From contig OX637394.1 of assembly GCA_951799425.1 (NCBI GenBank), positions 52,331,142-52,395,141 on the forward strand: a stretch of DNA of 64,000 nt. Direction: 5' to 3'. The notes below the pieces were generated by a model. It had not been told where the DNA came from, did no database searches, and worked only from the letters and a program-made list of their open reading frames with translations. The translations under genes were made by a program, and so were the position numbers. Source of the stretch: Ilex aquifolium. Its lineage: Eukaryota; Streptophyta; Magnoliopsida; Aquifoliales; Aquifoliaceae. Shown piece after piece: positions 54,001 through 64,000 of this stretch (position 1 is the stretch's first letter; the number at the start of each line of letters is the position of its first letter).

Positions 54001-55735
54001 ATCATCCTTTAAAATGAAATAGTATATCCGACATAACTTTTTCTCCCGAAATCGGATTGAGCTAACTCTTGCGGCATTGTAAAGAGAACTTGAAACCCTA
54101 ACCAATATATTGCGATCAAAATTGGTGATTCATCTTCTAGCAAGGTCGAAATGGTGATGGAAGTTTGGTATAGTTGGTCATTCCCCTCCACAAGGAAAAA
54201 TAAGTAATTTCCCATTCTTTAGTATTTCTGACATAACTTTTTACTCCGGTCTCTGATTAAGATGATTCTTGCGGCATTGTAAAGAATTCTTGAATCCCTA
54301 ACCACTTTATTCACATCAATAGTCATGAAAAATCCTCTAGCATGGGCTATATTGTAACGCAAGTTTGGTGTAATAAGTAGTCCTCCTTTAAAATGAAATA
54401 GTATATCCGACATAACTTTTTTTCCCGAAATCGGATTGAGCTAACTCTTGCGGCATTGTAAAGAGAACTTGAAACCCTAACCAATATATTGCGATCAAAA
54501 TTGGTGATTCATCTTCTAGCAAGGTCGAAATGGTGATGGAAGTTTGGTATAGTTGGTCATTCCCCTCCACAAGGAAAAATAAGTAATTTCCCATTCTTTA
54601 GTATTTCTGACATAACTTTTTACTCCGGTCTCTGATTAAGATGATTCTTGCGGCATTGTAAAGAATTCTTGAATCCCTAACCACTTTATTCACATCAATA
54701 GTCATGAAAAATCTTCTAGCATGGGCTATATTGTAACGCAAGTTTGGTGTAATAAGTAGTCCTCCTTAAAAATGAAATAGTATATCCGACATAACTTTTT
54801 CTCCCGAAATCGGATTGAGCTAACTCTTGCGGCATTGTAAAGAGAACTTGAAACCCTAACCAATATATTGAGATCAAAATTGGTGATTCATCTTCTACCA
54901 TGGTCGAAATGGTGATGGAAGTTTGGAATAGTTGGTCATTCCCCTCCACAAGGAAAAATAAGTAATTTCCCATTCTTTAGTATTTCTGACATAACTTTTT
55001 ACTCCGGTCTCTGATTAAGATGATTCTTGCGGCATTGTAAAGAATTCTTGAATCCCTAACCACTTTATTCACATCAATAGTCATGAAAAATCCTCTAGCA
55101 TGGGCTATATTGTAACGCAAGTTTGGTGTAATAAGTAGTCATCCTTTAAAATGAAATAGTATATCCGACATAACTTTTTCTCCCGAAATCGGATTGAGCT
55201 AACTCTTGCGGCATTGTAAAGAGAACTTGAAACCCTAACCAATATATTGCGATCAAAATTGGTGATTCATCTTCTAGCAAGGTCGAAATGGTGATGGAAG
55301 TTTGGTATAGTTGGCCATTCCCCTCCACAAGGAAAAATAAGTAATTTCCCATTCTTTAGTATTTCTGACATAACTTTTTACTCCGGTCTCTGATTAAGAT
55401 GATTCTTGCGGCATTGTAAAGAATTCTTGAATCCCTAACCACTTTATTCACATCAATAGTCATGAAAAATCCTCTAGCATGGGCTATATTGTAATGCAAT
55501 TTGGTGTAATAAGTTGTCCTCCTTTAAAATGAAATAGTATATCCGACATAACTTTTTCTCCCGAAATCGGATTGAGCTAACTCTTGCGGCATTGTAAAGA
55601 GAACTTGAAACCCTAACCAATATATTGAGATCAAAATTGGTGATTCATCTTCTACCATGGTCGAAATGGTGATGGAAGTTTGGAATAGTTGGTCATTCCC
55701 CTCCACAAGGAAAAATAAGTAATTTCCCATTCTTT

Positions 55736-58700
55736 AGTATTTCTGACATAACTTTTTACTCCGGTCTCTGATTAAGATGATTCTTGCGGCATTGTAAAGA
55801 ATTCTTGAATCCCTAACCACTTTATTCACATCAATAGTCATGAAAAATCTTCTAGCATGGGCTATATTGTAACGCAAGTTTGGTGTAATAAGTAGTCCTC
55901 CTTAAAAATGAAATAGTATATCCGACATAACTTTTTCTCCCGAAATCGGATTGAGCTAACTCTTGCGGCATTGTAAAGAGAACTTGAAACCCTAACCAAT
56001 ATATTGAGATCAAAATTGGTGATTCATCTTCTACCATGGTCGAAATGGTGATGGAAGTTTGGAATAGTTGGCCATTCCCCTCCACAAGGAAAAATAAGTA
56101 ATTTCCCATTCTTTAGTATTTCTGACATAACTTTTTACTCCGGTCTCTGATTAAGATGATTCTTGCGGCATTGTAAAGAATTCTTGAATCCCTAACCACT
56201 TTATTCACATCAATAGTCATGAAAAATCCTCTAGCATGGGCTATATTGTAACGCAAGTTTGGTGTAATAAGTAGTCCTCCTTTAAAATGAAATAGTATAT
56301 CCGACATAACTTTTTCTCCCGAAATCGGATTGAGCTAACTCTTGCGGCATTGTAAAGAGAACTTGAAACCCTAACCAATATATTGCGATCAAAATTGGTG
56401 ATTCATCTTCTAGCAAGGTCGAAATGGTGATGGAAGTTTGGTATAGTTGGTCATTCCCCTCCACAAGGAAAAATAAGTAATTTCCCATTCTTTAGTATTT
56501 CTGACATAACTTTTTACTCCGGTCTCTGATTAAGATGATTCTTGCGGCATTGTAAAGAATTCTTGAATCCCTAACCACTTTATTCACATCAATAGTCATG
56601 AAAAATCTTCTAGCATGGGCTATATTGTAACGCAAGTTTGGTGTAATAAGTAGGTTTCCTTAAAAATGAAATAGTATATCCGACATAACTTTTTCTCCCG
56701 AAATCGGATTGAGCTAACTCTTGCGGCATTGTAAAGAGAACTTGAAACCCTAACCAATATATTGAGATCAAAATTGGTGATTCATCTTCTACCATGGTCG
56801 AAATGGTGATGGAAGTTTGGAATAGTTGGTCATTCCCCTCCACAAGGAAAAATAAGTAATTTCCCATTCTTTAGTATTTCTGACATAACTTTTTACTCCG
56901 GTCTCTGATTAAGATGATTCTTGCGGCATTGTAAAGAATTCTTGAATCCCTAACCACTTTATTCACATCAATAGTCATTAAAAATCCTCTAGCATGGGCT
57001 ATATTGTAACGCAAGTTTGGTGTAATAAGTAGTCATCCTTTAAAATGAAATAGTATATCCGACATAACTTTTTCTCCCGAAATCGGATTGAGCTAACTCT
57101 TGCGGCATTGTAAAGAGAACTTGAAACCCTAACCAATATATTGCGATCAAAATTGGTGATTCATCTTCTAGCAAGGTCGAAATGGTGATGGAAGTTTGGT
57201 ATAGTTGGCCATTCCCCTCCACAAGGAAAAATAAGTAATTTCCCATTCTTTAGTATTTCTGACATAACTTTTTACTCCGGTCTCTGATTAAGATGATTCT
57301 TGCGGCATTGTAAAGAATTGTTGAATCCCTAACCACTTTATTCACATCAATAGTCATGAAAAATCCTCTAGCATGGGCTATATTGTAATGCAATTTGGTG
57401 TAATAAGTTGTCCTCCTTTAAAATGAAATAGTATATCCGACATAACTTTTTCTCCCGAAATCGGATTGAGCTAACTCTTGCGGCTTTGTAAAGAGAACTT
57501 GAAACCCTAACCAATATATTGCGATCAAAATTGGTGATTCATCTTCTAGCAAGGTCGAAATGGTGATGGAAGTTTGGTATAGTTGGCCATTCCCCTCCAC
57601 AAGGAAAAATAAGTAATTTCCCATTCTTTAGTATTTCTGACATAACTTTTTACTCCGGTCTCTGATTAAGATGATTCTTGCGGCATTGTAAAGAATTGTT
57701 GAATCCCTAACCACTTTATTCACATCAATAGTCATGAAAAATCCTCTAGCATGGGCTATATTGTAACGCAAGTTTGGTGTAATAAGTAGTCCTCCTTTAA
57801 AATGAAATAGTATATCCGACATAACTTTTTCTCCCGAAATCGGATTGAGCTAACTCTTGCGGCATTGTAAAGAGAACTTGAAACCCTAACCAATATATTG
57901 CGATCAAAATTGGTGATTCATCTTCTAGCAAGGTCGAAATGGTGATGGAAGTTTGGTATAGTTGGCCATTCCCCTCCACAAGGAAAAATAAGTAATTTCC
58001 CATTCTTTAGTATTTCTGACATAACTTTTTACTCCGGTCTCTGATTAAGATGATTCTTGCGGCATTGTAAAGAATTCTTGAATCCATAACCACTTTATTC
58101 ACATCAATAGTCATGAAAAATCCTCTAGCATGGGCTATATTGTAATGCAATTTGGTGTAATAAGTTGTCCTCCTTTAAAATGAAATACTATATCCGACAT
58201 AACTTTTTCTCCCGAAATCGGATTGAGCTAACTCTTGCGGCATTGTAAAGAGAACTTGAAACCCTAACCAATATATTGAGATCAAAATTGGTGATTCATC
58301 TTCTACCATGGTCGAAATGGTGATGGAAGTTTGGAATAGTTGGTCATTCCCCTCCACAAGGAAAAATAAGTAATTTCCCATTCTTTAGTATTTCTGACAT
58401 AACTTTTTACTCCGGTCTCTGATTAAGATGATTCTTGCGGCATTGTAAAGAATTCTTGAATCCCTAACCACTTTATTCACATCAATAGTCATGAAAAATC
58501 TTCTAGCATGGGCTATATTGTAACGCAAGTTTGGTGTAATAAGTAGTCCTCCTTAAAAATGAAATAGTATATCCGACATAACTTTTTCTCCCGAAATCGG
58601 ATTGAGCTAACTCTTGCGGCATTGTAAAGAGAACTTGAAACCCTAACCAATATATTGAGATCAAAATTGGTGATTCATCTTCTACCATGGTCGAAATGGT

Positions 58701-61700
58701 GATGGAAGTTTGGAATAGTTGGCCATTCCCCTCCACAAGGAAAAATAAGTAATTTCCCATTCTTTAGTATTTCTGACATAACTTTTTACTCCGGTCTCTG
58801 ATTAAGATGATTCTTGCGGCATTGTAAAGAATTCTTGAATCCCTAACCACTTTATTCACATCAATAGTCATGAAAAATCCTCTAGCATGGGCTATATTGT
58901 AACGCAAGTTTGGTGTAATAAGTAGTCCTCCTTTAAAATGAAATAGTATATCCGACATAACTTTTTCTCCCGAAATCGGATTGAGCTAACTCTTGCGGCA
59001 TTGTAAAGAGAACTTGAAACCCTAACCAATATATTGCGATCAGAATTGGTGATTCATCTTCTAGCAAGGTCGAAATGGTGATGGAAGTTTGGTATAGTTG
59101 GTCATTCCCCTCCACAAGGAAAAATAAGTAATTTCCCATTCTTTAGTATTTCTGACATAACTTTTTACTCCGGTCTCTGATTAAGATGATTCTTGCGGCA
59201 TTGTAAAGAATTCTTGAATCCCTAACCACTTTATTCACATCAATAGTCATTAAAAATCCTCTAGCATGGGCTATATTGTAACGCAAGTTTGGTGTAATAA
59301 GTAGTCATCCTTTAAAATGAAATAGTATATCCGACATAACTTTTTCTCCCGAAATCGGATTGAGCTAACTCTTGCGGCATTGTAAAGAGAACTTGAAACC
59401 CTAACCAATATATTGCGATCAAAATTGGTGATTCATCTTCTAGCAAGGTCGAAATGGTGATGGAAGTTTGGTATAGTTGGCCATTCCCCTCCACAAGGAA
59501 AAATAAGTAATTTCCCATTCTTTAGTATTTCTGACATAACTTTTTACTCCGGTCTCTGATTAAGATGATTCTTGCGGCATTGTAAAGAATTGTTGAATCC
59601 CTAACCACTTTATTCACATCAATAGTCATGAAAAATCCTCTAGCATGGGCTATATTGTAATGCAATTTGGTGTAATAAGTTGTCCTCCTTTAAAATGAAA
59701 TAGTATATCCGACATAACTTTTTCTCCCGAAATCGGATTGAGCTAACTCTTGCGGCTTTGTAAAGAGAACTTGAAACCCTAACCAATATATTGCGATCAA
59801 AATTGGTGATTCATCTTCTAGCAAGGTCGAAATGGTGATGGAAGTTTGGTATAGTTGGCCATTCCCCTCCACAAGGAAAAATAAGTAATTTCCCATTCTT
59901 TAGTATTTCTGACATAACTTTTTACTCCGGTCTCTGATTAAGATGATTCTTGCGGCATTGTAAAGAATTGTTGAATCCCTAACCACTTTATTCACATCAA
60001 TAGTCATGAAAAATCCTCTAGCATGGGCTATATTGTAACGCAAGTTTGGTGTAATAAGTAGTCCTCCTTTAAAATGAAATAGTATATCCGACATAACTTT
60101 TTCTCCCGAAATCGGATTGAGCTAACTCTTGCGGCATTGTAAAGAGAACTTGAAACCCTAACCAATATATTGCGATCAAAATTGGTGATTCATCTTCTAG
60201 CAAGGTCGAAATGGTGATGGAAGTTTGGTATAGTTGGCCATTCCCCTCCACAAGGAAAAATAAGTAATTTCCCATTCTTTAGTATTTCTGACATAACTTT
60301 TTACTCCGGTCTCTGATTAAGATGATTCTTGCGGCATTGTAAAGAATTCTTGAATCCATAACCACTTTATTCACATCAATAGTCATGAAAAATCCTCTAG
60401 CATGGGCTATATTGTAATGCAATTTGGTGTAATAAGTTGTCCTCCTTTAAAATGAAATACTATATCCGACATAACTTTTTCTCCCGAAATCGGATTGAGC
60501 TAACTCTTGCGGCATTGTAAAGAGAACTTGAAACCCTAACCAATATATTGAGATCAAAATTGGTGATTCATCTTCTACCATGGTCGAAATGGTGATGGAA
60601 GTTTGGAATAGTTGGTCATTCCCCTCCACAAGGAAAAATAAGTAATTTCCCATTCTTTAGTATTTCTGACATAACTTTTTACTCCGGTCTCTGATTAAGA
60701 TGATTCTTGCGGCATTGTAAAGAATTCTTGAATCCCTAACCACTTTATTCACATCAATAGTCATGAAAAATCTTCTAGCATGGGCTATATTGTAACGCAA
60801 GTTTGGTGTAATAAGTAGTCCTCCTTAAAAATGAAATAGTATATCCGACATAACTTTTTCTCCCGAAATCGGATTGAGCTAACTCTTGCGGCATTGTAAA
60901 GAGAACTTGAAACCCTAACCAATATATTGAGATCAAAATTGGTGATTCATCTTCTACCATGGTCGAAATGGTGATGGAAGTTTGGAATAGTTGGCCATTC
61001 CCCTCCACAAGGAAAAATAAGTAATTTCCCATTCTTTAGTATTTCTGACATAACTTTTTACTCCGGTCTCTGATTAAGATGATTCTTGCGGCATTGTAAA
61101 GAATTCTTGAATCCCTAACCACTTTATTCACATCAATAGTCATGAAAAATCCTCTAGCATGGGCTATATTGTAACGCAAGTTTGGTGTAATAAGTAGTCC
61201 TCCTTTAAAATGAAATAGTATATCCGACATAACTTTTTCTCCCGAAATCGGATTGAGCTAACTCTTGCGGCATTGTAAAGAGAACTTGAAACCCTAACCA
61301 ATATATTGCGATCAGAATTGGTGATTCATCTTCTAGCAAGGTCGAAATGGTGATGGAAGTTTGGTATAGTTGGTCATTCCCCTCCACAAGGAAAAATAAG
61401 TAATTTCCCATTCTTTAGTATTTCTGACATAACTTTTTACTCCGGTCTCTGATTAAGATGATTCTTGCGGCATTGTAAAGAATTCTTGAATCCCTAACCA
61501 CTTTATTCACATCAATAGTCATTAAAAATCCTCTAGCATGGGCTATATTGTAACGCAAGTTTGGTGTAATAAGTAGTCATCCTTTAAAATGAAATAGTAT
61601 ATCCGACATAACTTTTTCTCCCGAAATCGGATTGAGCTAACTCTTGCGGCATTGTAAAGAGAACTTGAAACCCTAACCAATATATTGCGATCAAAATTGG

Positions 61701-62930
61701 TGATTCATCTTCTAGCAAGGTCGAAATGGTGATGGAAGTTTGGTATAGTTGGCCATTCCCCTCCACAAGGAAAAATAAGTAATTTCCCATTCTTTAGTAT
61801 TTCTGACATAACTTTTTACTCCGGTCTCTGATTAAGATGATTCTTGCGGCATTGTAAAGAATTGTTGAATCCCTAACCACTTTATTCACATCAATAGTCA
61901 TGAAAAATCCTCTAGCATGGGCTATATTGTAATGCAATTTGGTGTAATAAGTTGTCCTCCTTTAAAATGAAATAGTATATCCGACATAACTTTTTCTCCC
62001 GAAATCGGATTGAGCTAACTCTTGCGGCTTTGTAAAGAGAACTTGAAACCCTAACCAATATATTGCGATCAAAATTGGTGATTCATCTTCTAGCAAGGTC
62101 GAAATGGTGATGGAAGTTTGGTATAGTTGGCCATTCCCCTCCACAAGGAAAAATAAGTAATTTCCCATTCTTTAGTATTTCTGACATAACTTTTTACTCC
62201 GGTCTCTGATTAAGATGATTCTTGCGGCATTGTAAAGAATTCTTGAATCCCTAACCACTTTATTCACATCAATAGTCATGAAAAATCCTCTAGCATGGGC
62301 TATATTGTAACGCAAGTTTGGTGTAATAAGTAGTCCTCCTTTAAAATGAAATAGTATATCCGACATAACTTTTTCTCCCGAAATCGGATTGAGCTAACTC
62401 TTGCGGCATTGTAAAGAGAACTTGAAACCCTAACCAATATATTGCGATCAAAATTGGTGATTCATCTTCTAGCAAGGTCGAAATGGTGATGGAAGTTTGG
62501 TATAGTTGGCCATTCCCCTCCACAAGGAAAAATAAGTAATTTCCCATTCTTTAGTATTTCTGACATAACTTTTTACTCCGGTCTCTGATTAAGATGATTC
62601 TTGCGGCATTGTAAAGAATTCTTGAATCCATAACCACTTTATTCACATCAATAGTCATGAAAAATCCTCTAGCATGGGCTATATTGTAATGCAATTTGGT
62701 GTAATAAGTTGTCCTCCTTTAAAATGAAATACTATATCCGACATAACTTTTTCTCCCGAAATCGGATTGAGCTAACTCTTGCGGCATTGTAAAGAGAACT
62801 TGAAACCCTAACCAATATATTGAGATCAAAATTGGTGATTCATCTTCTACCATGGTCGAAATGGTGATGGAAGTTTGGAATAGTTGGTCATTCCCCTCCA
62901 CAAGGAAAAATAAGTAATTTCCCATTCTTT
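55736..62930. repeat. 2272-bp hexamer array with a 7-monomer relative
   Basis: Two full six-monomer copies (58387-60658 and 60659-62930) recur at 2272 bp, each with two 378-bp units. They share ATCAGAATTGG (59040 and 61312), GTCATTAAAAATCC (59247 and 61519), GAATCCATAACC (60353 and 62625) and AAATACTATATCC (60457 and 62729). The region 55736-58386 is the same block with one extra monomer, marked by the odd TAGGTTTCCTTAAAAATG near 56652. It carries GTCATTAAAAATCC (56975), GAATCCATAACC (58081) and AAATACTATATCC (58185). The last two copies differ at GAATTGTTG versus GAATTCTTG (59966 and 62238). Confidence 0.88.
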
Positions 62931-64000
62931 AGTATTTCTGACATAACTTTTTACTCCGGTCTCTGATTAAGATGATTCTTGCGGCATTGTAAAGAATTCT
63001 TGAATCCCTAACCACTTTATTCACATCAATAGTCATGAAAAATCTTCTAGCATGGGCTATATTGTAACGCAAGTTTGGTGTAATAAGTAGTCCTCCTTAA
63101 AAATGAAATAGTATATCCGACATAACTTTTTCTCCCGAAATCGGATTGAGCTAACTCTTGCGGCATTGTAAAGAGAACTTGAAACCCTAACCAATATATT
63201 GAGATCAAAATTGGTGATTCATCTTCTAGCAAGGTCGAAATGGTGATGGAAGTTTGGTATAGTTGGCCATTCCCCTCCACAAGGAAAAATAAGTAATTTC
63301 CCATTCTTTAGTATTTCTGACATAACTTTTTACTCCGGTCTCTGATTAAGATGATTCTTGCGGCATTGTAAAGAATTGTTGAATCCCTAACCACTTTATT
63401 CACATCAATAGTCATGAAAAATCCTCTAGCATGGGCTATATTGTAATGCAATTTGGTGTAATAAGTTGTCCTCCTTTAAAATGAAATAGTATATCCGACA
63501 TAACTTTTTCTCCCGAAATCGGATTGAGCTAACTCTTGCGGCTTTGTAAAGAGAACTTGAAACCCTAACCAATATATTGCGATCAAAATTGGTGATTCAT
63601 CTTCTAGCAAGGTCGAAATGGTGATGGAAGTTTGGTATAGTTGGCCATTCCCCTCCACAAGGAAAAATAAGTAATTTCCCATTCTTTAGTATTTCTGACA
63701 TAACTTTTTACTCCGGTCTCTGATTAAGATGATTCTTGCGGCATTGTAAAGAATTCTTGAATCCCTAACCACTTTATTCACATCAATAGTCATGAAAAAT
63801 CCTCTAGCATGGGCTATATTGTAACGCAAGTTTGGTGTAATAAGTAGTCCTCCTTTAAAATGAAATAGTATATCCGACATAACTTTTTCTCCCGAAATCG
63901 GATTGAGCTAACTCTTGCGGCATTGTAAAGAGAACTTGAAACCCTAACCAATATATTGAGATCAAAATTGGTGATTCATCTTCTACCATGGTCGAAATGG

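Larger units (their letters stand above)
33049..64000. repeat. Satellite array, right arm (about 82 monomers)
   Basis: The same satellite resumes after the retroelement in unbroken register: the monomer cut by the insertion continues exactly where it stopped once the 5-bp target duplication is allowed for. Three monomer lengths are seen here: 379 bp (most), 382 bp (extra TAG in AAGTAGTAGTCATCC, mainly 42.6-52.9 kb) and 378 bp (ATGCAATTTGGTG with one base fewer than ACGCAAGTTTGGTG, mainly 35.8-40 kb and 55.5-63.5 kb). One unit near 40060 has an extra TA. The array runs off the right edge inside a monomer. Higher-order structure is stronger and shorter-period than in the left arm and is itemised separately. 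Confidence 0.97.

Noticed and set aside
189-63880. A 68-codon minus-strand open frame (beginning MGNYLFFLVEG or MENYLFFLVEG) in nearly every monomer, with a 64-codon frame (MSDILFHFKGG) in many A halves
   Set aside because: They recur because the monomer recurs. Variants change residues as readily as they leave them unchanged, the ends shift with any small change, and no promoter or domain is visible. This is a by-product of the satellite and not a gene family.
1-64000. rRNA spacer or 5S rDNA array
   Set aside because: The monomer has no 5S or other rRNA sequence and no polymerase III promoter boxes that I can recognise.

Overview
This window is almost entirely one tandem satellite DNA array from a plant nuclear genome, interrupted once by a 2.6-kb LTR-retrotransposon remnant. 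I find no protein-coding gene, tRNA, rRNA or CRISPR array. The plant assignment is an inference. It rests on a dimeric satellite of two nucleosome-sized halves (179 + 200 bp), and on a long LTR with TG...CA ends, a TATAAATA promoter and the '...GGGGCGTCACA' type of 3' end that I associate with plant Ty3/gypsy (Tekay/Del-like) elements. The species cannot be read from the sequence.

Layout. 1-30422: about 80 copies of a 379-bp monomer. 30423-33048: a solo LTR in + orientation, flanked by a perfect 5-bp target duplication (CCCTA). 33049-64000: about 82 further monomers in exactly the same register, so the insertion added its own 2626 bp plus the 5-bp duplication and disturbed nothing else. Each monomer is a diverged dimer. 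Half A and half B align from their first base (AGTATtTCtGACATAAC versus AGTATATCCGACATAAC), share the box CTTGCGGCATTGTAAAG at the same offset, and differ in length mainly because B carries extra sequence before the next A.

The array has a rich higher-order structure that changes along its length. About 2.7-6.3 kb: a 5-monomer (1895-bp) block in two copies. 6.1-22.8 kb: five successive versions of one block holding 4, 10, 12, 10 and 8 monomers, with a nested 758-bp dimer present 0, 3, 3, 2 and 1 times. 36.8-40.9 kb: a 6-monomer block of about 2273 bp. 40.9-48.9 kb: two kinds of trimer (1137 and 1140 bp) in the order X-Y-X-Y'-Y-X-Y'. 48.4-54.0 kb: a 2280-bp hexamer in about 2.4 copies with no difference seen by eye. 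55.7-63 kb: a 2272-bp hexamer in two full copies plus a 7-monomer relative. Monomer length is exactly 379 bp from position 1 to about 26.2 kb, after which +3-bp and -1-bp length variants appear in separate territories.

Nothing here is a gene system. The biology on view is satellite turnover: unequal exchange, conversion-like chimeras and block amplification, plus one apparently late retroelement insertion later reduced to a single LTR. The many short minus-strand reading frames (60-134 codons) are by-products of the repeat and are not annotated as genes.
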